A DNA stretch of 64,000 nucleotides from Zingiber officinale (GCF_018446385.1 NC_056000.1:49074722-49138721), one strand, 5' to 3'; positions 34,698 through 45,990 are shown, numbered from the stretch's first letter. The notes: a model not told the origin generated them from the letters alone. Program-made: numbers and translations.

Positions 34698-35628
34698 TCA
34701 TTCTGTCAGAATCTTGATTAATTTACTGTCACCATGTGCTTTCCTTCTGCTGCTTAGTTGGAAATACTTTTGGCATATGGAACTACCGAATTACTAAGAA
34801 CTTTCTTGAGACGCTCCTAAACATAAATTTGTTCTTCCCTGATTAAAGGAATGGAAAGTTTACATCTTGTGGTGTATGTTTGTTGATTATGAATATCTTT
34901 AGCTGTGATGAATTTTGAATCTAAGACTCCTCATCTTGTCTACTCTCTTCTTGTCTATATGAGGATTTAATTGTTTGCTTTCGATCCAGTTGCAATATTC
35001 AGTGTGTATTTACTAAAATTTTGGAGAATTATAGAAACAATAATGATTGTAAGGTCATTACTATGATTTATGATTACAATCTTAACTTTGAATGATCCTT
35101 TGTTGTATCGGTGGAGTTATGATATTTTTTGTTCACTAGATGCAAGCTTTCTGATAGAAATTACTAAGATGTATATCGTAAAATGTACTAATCAGCACAT
35201 TTGTTTTACACTTCCACATAAAAGAATATGGCAAACATAGTTCGAAGTGCTTACATGTGACGTGCGATAGTATTTTACAATGTATGCAATTAACCAACAT
35301 AAAATTAAAATTAAAGTATTTACAATTTGCAAAATGATTACTTTAGTCGACACTTGTAAGATACAGGCCACAGAATTGGTAGCTTAGGATGTCTTATTCA
35401 TTCATAAGACTTCATGATTCCATCTCAATGTTTAGATGAACAATTTGTGGTAGAATGAATCATTCTAAGAAAGCATTGCATTCCACTCATTTCATAGTTT
35501 AAGAGATGAAATGCTTCACTCTACCTTTATTAACTTATCATTTCATTATATTTGAAATCGAGATTAATAAGGTGTGGAATAGACAAGCTAGGTCATCAGC
35601 TTATCAACCAAACGGATTGGACAAGCTG
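34698..35628. other. 3' flank of the FAM210-like gene; otherwise empty
   Basis: It begins with the 3' untranslated region of the upstream gene. It contains ordinary AT-rich DNA. A patch at 35400-35560 with words such as CATTCCACTCATTTCAT resembles, in inverted form, sequence at 36660-36770. The hAT MITE may therefore sit inside a larger unrecognised repeat. Confidence 0.4.
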
Positions 35629-36402
35629 AGCAAGCTTAGGGATGTAAACGAGCCGAACCGAGCCGAACATTATTAAGCTCGAGCTCGGCTCGTTTAAGTT
35701 ATATTCGGGCTTGAGCTCAGCTCGAGCTCGAATTGAACTTTTATCACGAGGCTCAAGCTCGGCTCGTTTTGGAATTACTAAGCTTGCGAATAATTCGAGC
35801 TCGGCTCGTTATTAGCTCGATTATCATAGTTAACGAGCTTAACTAATTAAGCGAGCTCGGGCTCATTTTCGGGCTCGTTTTAGAGCTCGTTTTTTTGACT
35901 CGTTTTAAGGCTCGTTTTGCAGACTTGTTAAGTGATCTCGAAAACTCATTTGAATACATATTCAACAAATCTAACAACTAAAATAATATAAACTCAACAC
36001 ATCATTGAACATCCCAAACTACTGCATTAAACTTCCAAACTTAACATATCATTGAACATGTTCGCGAGCCCTTTAATCGAGCCGAGGTCAAGCTCGAGTT
36101 CATGAGCCTATAAACGAACATGTTTTCGAGTCCTTTAAACGAGCCGAACTCGAGTCCTTTAAACGAGCTGAGCTCGAGCCCTTTAAACGAGCCGAGCCCG
36201 AGCCCGAGTTCGCGAGCCTATAAACAAACATGTTCGCAAGCTCACGAGCCGAATATCCTTAAGTTCGAGCTCGGCTCGATAAAATTGTCGAGCTTGAACT
36301 TGGCTCGATAAGATAAACGAACGAACTCAAACGAGCTTTTAACCGAATCGAGCTCCGAATAGTTCGCGAATCGTTTGGTTCATTTACATCCCTAAGCAAG
36401 CT
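35629..36402. mobile_element. hAT-type MITE (35637-36394) with 8 bp target duplication
   Basis: The 758 bp element has a perfect 12 bp terminal inverted repeat TAGGGATGTAAA, imperfect beyond that. It is flanked by 8 bp direct repeats AGCAAGCT at 35629-35636 and 36395-36402, which is diagnostic of hAT elements. The interior is full of GAGCTCG/CGAGCTC palindromic words and ends on the 36000-36180 side in repeated CCTTTAAACGAGCCGA units. It has no coding capacity. Confidence 0.88.
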
Positions 36403-37788
36403 ACACCAACTAAGGGTATTGGGAAAGCTTGGTGAACTAGATGGTACAAATGAATCAAGTGGAGAAGAAGGGCCAAACAGGCAGGGTGAATTAGGGTAAA
36501 TCAAGGGTGACTTAGATTGATTGAGTGGATGACCAAACCTAATGGAGCGAACAAATCAAATAAACTACGTGGATTAGTTAAATTTGTTAAACATGTTAGT
36601 ATGCTAGAGACATTGAGTGCGTCAACTTGACTAGTTAAACTAAATATAGAATAAATCATTCAACGTGCCATATTACTCCATCAATTCAACCAAACAAAAG
36701 AATGAAATGAAGCATTCTGGTTCATTCCATTCTTATTTCATTTCCACTCCATCCATTCTTTTTTATTAAACATAATCTTAATTAGCATTTTAACTCAATT
36801 TAGTTTAATACAAAACTGATTCAAATGAACTTACCATATGCAACCTCCATGTCTTCCCCTCCCAAATCCATTAGATGTTAATGTCACCATGAAGCTATAG
36901 ATAATGCCCAAACAATAATGCTGGAAGGATGAATTTCTTCTTATTTTCTGCATTTAATATACATTTTGATATTCCCTGTCTGTTTCTAGGTTTGATACTT
37001 CATATGTCTGTTCCCGGTGACTAGGAGCCCAGTTTGTTCTTGATGAGAAGTTCTTTGCAGTATGTTCGCTGATTCGATTGTGCGCTTCGCGTCCATGCAG
37101 TATTTTGGATCAAGCTTTATCAGATAACTAATAGACAAGGAAGTCAGTATTCTTCAGTAAGCACATGTACTTTGCCACAACAATAGGTGGAACTCCTAGT
37201 TTTTCTGCCAAGTGCATAACTTGGTCTCCTTATACTGTCTGAATTTTTGTTGTAGGAGAAACAATAAATTTGGTCTCCATGTTAACTGACCAGTGCATAA
37301 TTTGGTTCCATGCTGCTTCAGATCTTTCTTTTTTAGAATTTTTATTGATAATCTGTATAGTGGGGCTTTCTCGAACTGTTTGTTTCCATATCATTCTCTC
37401 GTTCACAGCTTCTTCTGTGTATCAGATCTCTATGGCATTCAAAGAGCACACGTAAATCTACCGAGTTCATCAGATCGAAAAGAAAAATTCTCATTAAAAT
37501 ATAAAAACTAAAACAATAAAACATTCAAATGGTTGTTTTCATTGTTTTTGTGATTTGGTAGTATTTGCATCAGTAGCACAACGATCAGCAGAATAAGCTT
37601 GAACAAGTATTAGATTGCTTTATGTTTCTAGTTACAACAGCAATTAAGCAAAAGATAGGGCAATTATTTTGCCCGTAAAGTCACAAACCCTATTTGATGT
37701 ATGTAACCAATTTGTACAAAAGCCACATCGAATAGAACCCAAACTCCCTCATTAGTTGTTGCTATTTTTAGTATTATTATTATTATTA
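36403..37788. other. Intergenic DNA with an ATT microsatellite at its right end
   Basis: I see no gene. Short open frames near 37270-37520 are not convincing. A run of about seven ATT units at 37771-37790 touches the stop codon of the next minus-strand gene. Confidence 0.4.
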
Positions 37789-38160
37789 TTACGGGCGACC
37801 CGGACGCGGTTTCTCCTCTCCTCCACCGCCGCCGATGGGTCTCGTGGCGGCGTACAGGTCGGCCATCAGACGGTGCCGCTTCGTCCTCCGCCACGGCCCC
37901 ATCTCCTCCTCGTCCTCCTCCTCGTTTCCGACGAGGACGGCCTCGGGCGGCGGCTGCATGTTGACGGACCAACGAGAAGAGGAGGAGGCTGAGGAGGAGA
38001 CTGAGGAGGTGGCTTCGGCGCTGCTCTCGCTGAGGTGCACCAGAAGCTCCGCCGCCGCCAGATCGGCCGCCGTGAAGAGATCTCCGCGGATCCGCGTGCG
38101 CACCGCCGCCGGAGGCGGCGGGAGCGGGAGCTGGAATCCGCCGGTTAGCGTTCTTCCCAT
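37789..38160 (-). CDS. Small plant-specific protein of unknown function
   Basis: The 123-residue frame reads MGRTLTGGFQLPLPPPP, then TRIRGDLFTAADLAAAELLVHLS, a Ser-rich stretch (about 47-62), an acidic NEEEDEEEMG (about 79-88), and RRTKRHRLMADLYAATRP near the C-terminus. The pair 'AAELLVHLSES' and 'basic-R-x-x-x-LYAATRPI' is one I associate with uncharacterised plant nuclear proteins; no function is known to me. The coding strand is GC-rich against AT-rich flanks. The stop codon lies at the edge of an ATT/TAA microsatellite. The opposite strand is also open, but its frame has no family resemblance. Confidence 0.6.
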   Translation of the reverse strand: MGRTLTGGFQLPLPPPPAAVRTRIRGDLFTAADLAAAELLVHLSESSAEATSSVSSSASSSSRWSVNMQPPPEAVLVGNEEEDEEEMGPWRRTKRHRLMADLYAATRPIGGGGGEEKPRPGRP

Positions 38161-39043
38161 CTCTCTTTCGTTGGCTCTCTCCTCTCTCGCGCGGTGGCGT
38201 TCCCTCGCTTTCGCTTCGCTTTCTTTTCGTGCGGGCGTAGTTTTTTTTTCCCTTCTTTCTTGCTTTTTTTAAGAAATTTTATTGCGCCCCTCAATTTTCA
38301 TCGCAATTTTCTATTTAGGAAAATACCAGCTCACACTTTAATACGATCAAATATTAAAGCTTTGTTGTACTAGATAAATATCCCTGTTATTTATCCCTTT
38401 CTAAAAACATATAGGGATAAATATCAAATTTGCCTACTATTTAAAATTTTACTATCTTATTGTTTTCGCTACAGGATGTTACGATTTTATCTTGATCAAA
38501 TTTGACTATTATTTAAAATATTACTATTTAATTAAAATCTAAAATTAAGTTATGTTATTTTTTTTTTTGATTTCACATCGAAATAATTTTTAATAATTTT
38601 ATCTTTTTATTCTTCTCAAACTACATAAGTGTAACTTAACTTTTACTATTTGTATCACTTCTTCTCCTCTCTCCTTCTTTAATTTTAATTATAATTTTTT
38701 ACTTTTTATCCTTTTTATATCACAACGTATTAATCTATCTGGCTCTTCTGCATATCAATACAGCTACATTAATTCATCTATATCTTATTGATTCTTCGAA
38801 AAAAATCACAGTCGCATCTATTCATTTCTATATCTTATCGGTTATTTCATCGATTTTTCAAATCATATAAGACATTCTCATTACATAATTTAATGTATGA
38901 TTAATAACATAATTTTTACTTTATTTTTGGATTAAGATTTTTATAAAATAAATTATATTAGCATTAATAATATTGTTTAATTACTTGATAGTAAATATTT
39001 ATTTTATATAATTTATATGTATTCATGCAATGCGTGTGCACGA

Positions 39044-39077
<34 letters not shown>
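38161..39077. other. AT-rich upstream region with a (TA)n tract
   Basis: The first 100 bases are CT-rich, fitting a minus-strand promoter/leader for the 37789-38160 gene. The rest is AT-rich and featureless up to the (TA)n tract at about 39047-39077, into which the next retrotransposon inserted. Confidence 0.45.
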
Positions 39078-39080
<3 letters not shown>

Positions 39081-40038
39081 AGGACTGTTGGGCCGTCTAG
39101 AAGGAGGGGGGTTGAATTGCCCTACAAAAATCAAAACGCAAACACTCTTCTCGAACTCTTAAACTAACACTTGTAAAATAAGAGAAATAAATAAAAGCAG
39201 AAAAGTAAAAGGCACACCGAGATTTACTTGGTTACAACCGGGAAGGTTGTTAATCCAAGAAAGCGTAGCACTAGTATCTCCTTCAGGCGGAGAAGCCTTT
39301 TACAGCAATGAAGCGCACAATAGAAGCTTAAAACAGAAAAGCGTACAAGTGTAGAAAGAATGCTTGAGTTCTCAATTGATTGACAGCTTCTGGACCAAGG
39401 CTATATTTATAGTCTTGGTCGGGGCGCCTGGAAGGGTTCCGGGCGCCCTGGGGGGATAAAACTTTATCCCCCAACGTTCAGACGCGTTCTGGTCAAACTT
39501 CACGTTCCGGGCGCCCCGGAGCAAAAAGTCAACTCTGGTTGACTTTTACGTCCGAGACCTCTGCTCTGTTTTAGTCCCGCCTCGGTCCGGGTCTTCCGCT
39601 CCGAATCTGCTTACTTGGGTGATCTCTGCCATCCGGAAAAGGGCTCACCCGAACCCAACTTCCGGTCTTCTCAAGCGGGCTTCCCTCCGGCTTCTCGTCC
39701 CTCGGAATTGCCGCGTGTTTCCTTCTCGTCCGCTAGCGTACTCATCCGCAGTCTTCGTCCCTCGGTCGTCGACCTTCTCGCTAGCTGCGTCTCTTGCTCC
39801 CCGAGCAATCTTCCGCTCCGGCTTTCGTCCCTCGGAACCACCGCGCACTTCTTTCTCGTCCGCCGGTGTACTCTTCCGCAGCACCTCGTCCCTCGGACTG
39901 CCGTCCTTCTCGCTAGCTGCGTCTTCCGCTCGACTACCTGTGTTCCTAAGCTCCTGCACACTTAGACACAAGGTTAGAAACAACGTAGGACCTAACTTAA
40001 CTTGTTGATCACGCCAAAACAACCTCGGGGTTCCAACA
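39078..40038 (-). mobile_element. 3' LTR of the gag-only element (961 bp)
   Basis: It is collinear with the LTR at 42146, but carries about 195 extra bases (roughly 39507-39705) that the other copy lacks. It contains the self-complementary GGGCGCC...GGGCGCC words near 39421-39448. Its open frames (for example 39615-40008) are repeat by-products. Confidence 0.85.
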
Positions 40039-41030
40039 ATCTCCCCCTTTTCGATGTGATCAACCCAAGTTAAGCTAGGGTCAAAACTAGACATAAAATT
40101 AAAACAAGTTATTGCAATAATGTGCAACAAAATTAAATTTCAAAAATTTTCAATTTTTAATTTCTACCTCCCCTAAGACTTATACTAATTCTTCTCCCCC
40201 TTTGATCACAAAAAAATGGGATTTAAAAAGAATTAAGGGTTAAAGACTTAGAGTAAAAAAAATTTCTTAAAGACTTTAAGCAGAAATTTTCAATTTCAAA
40301 ATGGTCTTTTAACTTAAACAAAATTGTCTTATGAAAATTTTTCTAAATTAACAAAAAATGAGAATTTTTCTAAGTAACTTAAGCAGAAAATTTTTCTAAG
40401 TGAAAATTTGACTTTGGCAAAAAGTATTTTTCTAAGTATAAAAATGTTTTTTTTAAACTTTGAAAGCATTAATTAATTCTAATTTTAATGCTTTGACAGA
40501 AAGTTAATTAAACATTTATTTCAATATTTTGGCTTCCAGGTCGTGGCGATGCACTAGGTCTTCTTGGTTATTGGAGTAACAACCACTTCCTTAGACAAAA
40601 CCTCATAGAGAAATTTATTGTTTAATTTTCTCACTGAAAAGCGCTAATTTTAATTTTAATTTTAAAACTTAGACTAAGCAAGATTTAGGAACCCAATAAA
40701 GGTTCCAGCCTACTGGATTGATTAAAAATTTCTTAGGGACATATTTTCTAGAGATATTCTTAATTTGTCCCGGGTGATATCTATAATACCAATTTAAATT
40801 TTTAAATTTTCTAGAATTAGATGAACATGCATGGTTTTTCAAATTATCTACTTGAATTTTCAAATCATTATTTTCAATTTTCAATTTTTCATTTTCCAAT
40901 TTTGATTTATCTAATTCTTCTAGAGGGCAGAATTTAACTAAGATTATTTTTAAATTTTTTTTTCTTTTTCTAATTTACAGCAGTCTTTAGTTAATAACTT
41001 AACAAATTTATAAAGTTTATCGGGAGGAAG

Positions 41031-41952
41031 TCAACGTACCTGACTTACCTTGTCGAGTTCGTTTTCCGTGTCTCCCCCTGAACTACTGCTTTCCTCTGAC
41101 GAAGCTCCCCCTTCATCGATGCTCTCGATGCTCATTTCGGAAGAGCTTGACTCGCAGTCGTCGTCTTGATAACTTGCCATTAGAGCAAGTCCGGAGAATG
41201 CCTCGACTTCTGACTCCGACAACGTATCATCCCACGTCGCCTTTAGGGCTTTTCGCTTTTGGATAGGCTTCTTACCCTTTTCCTTGTTCTTGTTCTTCAG
41301 CTTGGGGCAATTGTCCTTGACGTGCCCTTCTTCGTCGCAGTGGTAGCAGCGGATCGTCCTTTTCTTCTTCCCCTGTGGATGGTTAGTAGATCTGGATTTA
41401 CAAAGCTTCTTGAATCTTCTTACCACCATTACCATTTCCTCGTCATCGAGAGAGGATTCCGACTCTGGTTCGTCTCTCGAAGCTTTGAGGGCGACGTTAT
41501 TCTTGGGCTCCTTCATTCCTGCACATCTTGACTCATGCACTTCAAAAGTAGAAAAAATTTCTTCTAACGAGATCTTTTCTAAATCTTTAGAAATATAAAA
41601 GGCATCTACTAGTGATGCCCATTTTGAATTTCTAGGAAATGAATTTAGTGCGTACCTTAGCGAATCTCGGTTACTTACCGTTTCTCCGAGATTCGATAGT
41701 CCGGTGATGATCTCTTTGATTCTCGAGTGCAAGTCTTGTTGTCTCATCTTCCCAAGTTGCAGTGGTGAGTGATTCAAGCAGATCTCTTCGCGAGCTTGGC
41801 GAAGTCCCTTGCACTCGAGGAACTTTTCCCAAAGTTCCTTTGCAGAGTGGTATTGTCCGATTTTGTTGACTTCTTGAGGTGGAAGAGCGCTTAGCAGATG
41901 GTATTCTGCTCGTTCGCCACGTATTCAACCTGCTCCTTTTTGTCCATTGACA
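41031..41952 (-). pseudogene. gag: Gag relic of the non-autonomous copia element
   Basis: The main frame (41777 down to 41031) has a UBN2-type gag core (LHSRIKEIITGLSNLGETVS, then LRYALNSFPRNSKWASLVDAF). It then has a CCHC knuckle CYHCDEEGHVKDNC, a Lys-rich stretch and an acidic Ser/Glu-rich tail. N-terminal gag (QVEYVANEQN, HSAKELWEKFLECKGL) is in other frames up to about 41952, so there is a frameshift. A separate 76-residue frame at 40669-40899 (ending GWNLYWVPKSCLV) is the tail that usually precedes protease in related elements. Pol is absent. Confidence 0.8.
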
Positions 41953-42145
41953 TTTTTCCTTACCTTACGGAGCTACAAAACCGGATTCCATTGTTAAAGT
42001 TAATTCAAAGTCGGTGGTAAAAATACCATCAGATTCTTCCACGTAGCGAAATCTCCTCCATATTTCAGCGGTGGATGCTTGTCCGACCATTATCTTTGCT
42101 TCGATTGGCGGTTAGTCCTCTGAAGCGTCTTGGCTCGATACCACT

Positions 42146-42911
42146 TGTAGGACCGTTGGGCGGCTAGAAGGGGGTTGAATTGGCAAAATCAAAACGCAAA
42201 CACCCTTCTCGAACTTTTAAACTAACACTTGTAAAAGAGAAATAAATAAAAGCAGAAAAGTAAAAGGCACACCGAGATTTACTTGGTTACAACCGGGAAG
42301 GTTGTTAATCCAAGAAAGCGTAGCACTAGTATCTCCTTTAGGCGGAGAAGCCTTTTACAGCAATGAAGCGCACAATAAAAGCTTAAAACAGAAAAGCGTA
42401 CAAGTGTAGAAAGAATGCTTGAGTTCTCAGTTGATTGACAGCTTCTGGACCAAGGCTATATTTATAGTCTTGGTCGGGGCGCCTGGAAGGGTTCCGGGCG
42501 CCCTGGGGGGGATAAAACTTTATCCCCCAACGTCCAGAACGCGAAAGACGCGTTCTGGTCAAACTTCACGTTCCTCGGAATTGCCGCGTGTTTCCTTCTC
42601 GTCCGCCAGCGTACTCATCCGCAGTCTTCGTCCCTCGGTCGTCGACCTTCTCGCTAGCTGCGTCTCTTGCTTCCCGAGCAATCTTCCGCTCCGGCTTTCG
42701 TCCCTCGGAACCACCGCGCGCTTCCTTCTCGTCCGCCGGTATACTCTTCCGCAGCACCTCGTCCCTCGAACTGCCGTCCTTCTCGCTAGTTGCGTCTTCC
42801 GCTCGACTACCTGTGTTCCTAAGCTCCTGCACACTTAGACACAAGGTTAGAAATAACGCAGGACCTAACTTAACTTGTTGATCACACCAAAACAACCTTG
42901 GGGTTCCAACA
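42146..42911 (-). mobile_element. 5' LTR of the gag-only element (766 bp)
   Basis: It has TGTAGGACCGTT...GGGTTCCAACA ends and lies beside the primer-binding site. Compared with the other LTR it has one deletion of about 195 bases and scattered substitutions, indicating moderate age. Confidence 0.85.
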
Positions 42912-42916
42912 TATAT

Positions 42917-43445
42917 ATATAGTGGATGACCTTGGTAAAAAGACATAAATGATAGTCAAGATAATGTGGTAGTCAAAAGTCAAGAGGAGGTGACGGTCAA
43001 GGTTAAAGACTATGCGTCAAGTTAGTCCATTACTCTAATCCTGGTCGGCTTCATGTTGGTCGGACTTCCAAGATTCAGTCCTCTCACTTCTCATGTGCAA
43101 GATTCCTAATCTAATCCCGATTGGCTCTATGCCAGTCGAACTTTCAGGGCTCAATCTCCTCACTTATCATGGGTAAGGCTCCTAATCTAATCCCGCCCGA
43201 CTCTATGTTGATCGAACTTCTAAAGCTCAATCCCCTCACTTTTGGGCAAAGCTCCTAATCTAATCCTAGCTGGCTTTATGTTGTCGAACTTCCAGGGCTC
43301 AATCCTCTCACTTCTCATAGGCAAGACTCCTAATATAATCCCGGTCGGACTTCTAGGGCTCAGTCTCACTTCTCCTAGGTACCATCCCAATCTTACTCCC
43401 GATCGGCTTTTTAGCCGATCGAACTCCTAAGGGGACAATGCTGTC
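42917..43445 (+). mobile_element. Left part of an old gypsy LTR remnant (split by the solo LTR)
   Basis: This and 60453-60850 look like two halves of one LTR separated by the solo LTR at 43451. The left half has GATAGTCAAG/GGTCAAGG words and the minisatellite below. The right half has the TATA box and ACTTGAGCGTC motif. The outer ends are not defined. Confidence 0.5.
43035..43380 (+). repeat. Minisatellite of about 70-75 bp, five units
   Basis: Units follow the pattern CTCCTAATCTAATCCCG - TCGAACTTCCAGGGCTCAAT - CCTCTCACTTCTCATGGGCA, starting near 43035, 43105, 43180, 43252 and 43325. The last one is shortened. It is non-coding. Confidence 0.8.
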
Positions 43446-43717
43446 AGTGATGTTAGAGTGTATACTAGAAGTCTAGCTTTTGTAAATATTTATTTTGAAA
43501 TAAAGAATCATATTGGTCAAAAATGTCTACATTTATATGCTAATTGTAGTTGTTCAATTAATTTATATTGTAGATAACATGGTGTGTGGTGTCACACAGA
43601 AGATCATGTTATAAGTTCTTTATAAATTATAAACAGTAGCTCACGACTAAGATGGATATGAACAAACCATTGAATAGTCATAGTGTAATTTGGTATTAGT
43701 TTATCTTAACTATAAAA

Positions 43718-44545
43718 TTACACTAGTACACTCTGAGTGTATTGAGCAAGACCATTTAAGGTAAGTTCTTTTTGTGCTGACTTAATAAAAGAACAAGACC
43801 TCCCCCTCGGACATTGGCTCCTATAGTGTCCCCTTCGCTTACATTGGAAGCACACCACGTGCTCCTTACCCTTGCGTATCGGGACTCCGGCTTTCTTGAC
43901 CTTTGGCGCCGGTGGAGTCTTCCTAATCCTCCTTGGACATTTACTCTTGTAATGCCCAAATTCCCTACACTCAAAACACATTATATGTAATTTACTTGAA
44001 AGTAAATTGCTTGAGTTACCTAGGGTTGAGGATGGTTGTATGCTTTCTTTTTCATCCTTTCCGGAGGTAGAGGCTTCTTCTTCTTGCTCCAATCTTGAAG
44101 AAGAACTCTCCTCCTCCTCTTCCTTAGATGTTGAGTAGCCCTCAACTTCTAATTCCTTTCTTCCATGATGTGAGCTACTTAGCTCACTTGACTCCTCTTC
44201 ATGATTTGAAGTGGAGCTCTCCTCATGGAACTTAACCAAGTTGTTCCATAATTCCTTGGCATTGTTGTATCCACCTATCTTGCACAACATATCATTAGGT
44301 AATGAAAATTCAAGAATTTTCGTTACCTCATCATTGATCGTGGATTGGTGGATTTATTCCTTCGTCCACTTCTTCTTCTCGAGAGGTTCTCCCTTCTTAT
44401 CCACCGGAGGAGAAAAACCTACTTGTACACAATTCCAATTCACTAGGTTAGTCATAAGAAAATACTTCATTCTTACCTTCCAATACGCGAAGTCGTCGCG
44501 ATCGTAGAAGGGTGGAATCGTGATGTCTTCTCCAAGTAGATCCAT
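43718..44545 (-). pseudogene. gag: Copia gag relic with two zinc knuckles, fused to LTR sequence
   Basis: It starts at ATG 44545 with the gag motif FYDRDDFAYWKVRMKYFLMT. An in-frame TAA at about 44354-44356 interrupts it, and the frame continues through KELWNNLVKFHEESS, an acidic Ser/Glu-rich spacer and two CX2CX4HX4C knuckles (CFECREFGHYKSKC and CFQCKRRGHYRSQC). From 43801 leftwards the last residues (SCSFIKSAQKEL...) are translated solo-LTR sequence, not gag. Apart from the stop the frame is well kept. Confidence 0.8.
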
Positions 44546-45180
44546 TCTCTAGCTTGTGCTCCCCCGGGTGTTAATCCGACGAAGAGCAACCTTGCTCTGA
44601 TACCACTTGTTAGGATCGACGGTCGCGGCTAGAGAGGGGGGGTGTGAATAGCCGACCCCAAATTCTTGTTTCTTTCTATAAATCAAATTAGCGCAGCGAA
44701 AAAAAATTAACAACAGAAACGTAAATGGAGAAATCAAACCTCAAGCACGATGATGTAACGAGGTTCGGAGATGATACTCCTACTCCTCGGCGTGTCCGTA
44801 AGGTGGACGAAGCCTATCAATCCGTCGGTGGATGAGACCCCGGATAACCGGCTAATATGAACTCCTTCTGGGTGGAGAAACCTCGCCACAATCTCTTTTG
44901 CAACAACAATAAAGGAGTACAAGAAATAAAGCAAGAAACAATGGATAATATGAATGTAAATACACTCTACAAAGTTGGCTTGCCTTCTTCTCGTCGACTG
45001 GAGTCCGTTGATGAAGCAGCAACTTCACGGATGATGCCAACAGCAGCTGATCAACCAGTCGAGGGAAGCTCACACGAAGCTTCAGCAAAACTCAAATTGC
45101 AGTAAGGAGGAAGAGCAAGAAGAAGTACTGTAGAGGCCCTCGACCTCGATATATAACCTGCGAAGAAGAAGACACATAAA

Positions 45181-45538
45181 CTAGCCGTTGTGTCGCAACG
45201 GCTAGGGCCTGGACCGATCAGGCACACTCTTGATCGGTCCAGGAGTGTTCTGATCGGTCTTGGGACCGATCAGGCCTTAGGCTGATCGGTCCCCAGACCG
45301 ATCAGCCAACTCTCTGTGAGAGTTGGCCTCGTCTCTGATCGGTCTGTGGACCGATCAGGACTCAGGTGGATCGGTCCACAGACCGATCCCCCCTCTTTCT
45401 TCTCCCGATCTTCTTCGCTTTTGATCGGTCACCAGACCGATCAGGTAATTCACAGAAACACACTGTTTGGTTACTGATCGGTCACCAGACCGATCAGTCA
45501 ACCAGCGTATCACTGGATCGGTCACCAGACCGATCCAG
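45181..45538 (-). repeat. Cluster of ten perfect or near-perfect hairpins
   Basis: Inverted repeats occur at 45181-45205, 45211-45240, 45251-45272, 45281-45306, 45305-45327, 45335-45358, 45368-45389, 45422-45443, 45474-45497 and 45513-45538. Eight share the arm TGATCGGTC/GACCGATCA (or GGATCGGTC) with 2-10 base loops. Two (first and fifth) have unrelated arms. They end about 30 bases upstream of the minus-strand TATA box. Confidence 0.9.
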
Positions 45539-45554
45539 GTTTAGAGCTCCCAGC

Positions 45555-45990
45555 CCTAAACCCTACCTAGTCCGGAGAACGAGCTACCGAGCCCTCTCCG
45601 ACTTCGTCCGATCCAGAGAACGAGCTACCGAGCCCTTTCTGACCTAGTCCGGAGAACGAGCTACCGAGCCCTCTCCGACTCCATCCGGTCCAGAGAACGA
45701 GCTACCGAGCCCTCTCTGACCTAGTCCGGAGAACGAGCTACCGAGCCCTCTCCGACTTCCACGTCCGGTCCAGAGAACGAGCTACCGAGCCCTCTCTGAC
45801 CTAGTCCGGAGAACGAGCTACTGAGCCCTCTCCGACTTCATCCGGTCCAGAGAACGAGCTACCGAGCCCTCTCTGACCTAGTCCGGAGAACGAGCTACCG
45901 AGCCCTCTCCAACTCTGTCTGGTCCAGAGAACGAGCTCCTGAGCCCTCTCTGACCTAGTCCGGAGAACGAGCTGCCGAGCCCTCTCCGAC
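45555..45990 (-). repeat. Minisatellite, 38-39 bp unit, about eleven copies
   Basis: GAGAACGAGCTACCGAGCCC recurs about every 38-39 bases. Units alternate between GTCCGGAGAACG and GGTCCAGAGAACG forms, giving a 77 bp higher-order repeat. The open frames over it are by-products. Confidence 0.9.

Larger units (their letters stand above)
39078..42911 (-). mobile_element. Gag-only non-autonomous copia-type LTR element (TR-GAG-like)
   Basis: LTRs are at 39078-40038 and 42146-42911, both TGTAGGAC...TTCCAACA. Target duplication TATAT is on both sides, but within a TA tract it is weak support. The primer-binding site AGTGGTATCGAGCC reads on the minus strand beside 42146. The polypurine tract AAAAGGGGGAGAT is beside 40039. 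The 2.1 kb interior encodes only a gag relic; no protease, integrase or reverse transcriptase is seen. Each LTR has a minus-strand TATA box (CTATAAATATAG, about 39403 and 42458). Confidence 0.85.

Noticed and set aside
39615..40008. Overlapping 116-161 residue open frames on both strands
   Set aside because: They lie inside an LTR and are repeated in the second LTR (42419-42946) with the same by-product frames.
45555..45990. Regularly spaced repeats resembling a CRISPR array
   Set aside because: Repeats and spacers are not distinct; adjacent units are near-identical along their whole length, the context is a plant LTR and no cas gene exists.
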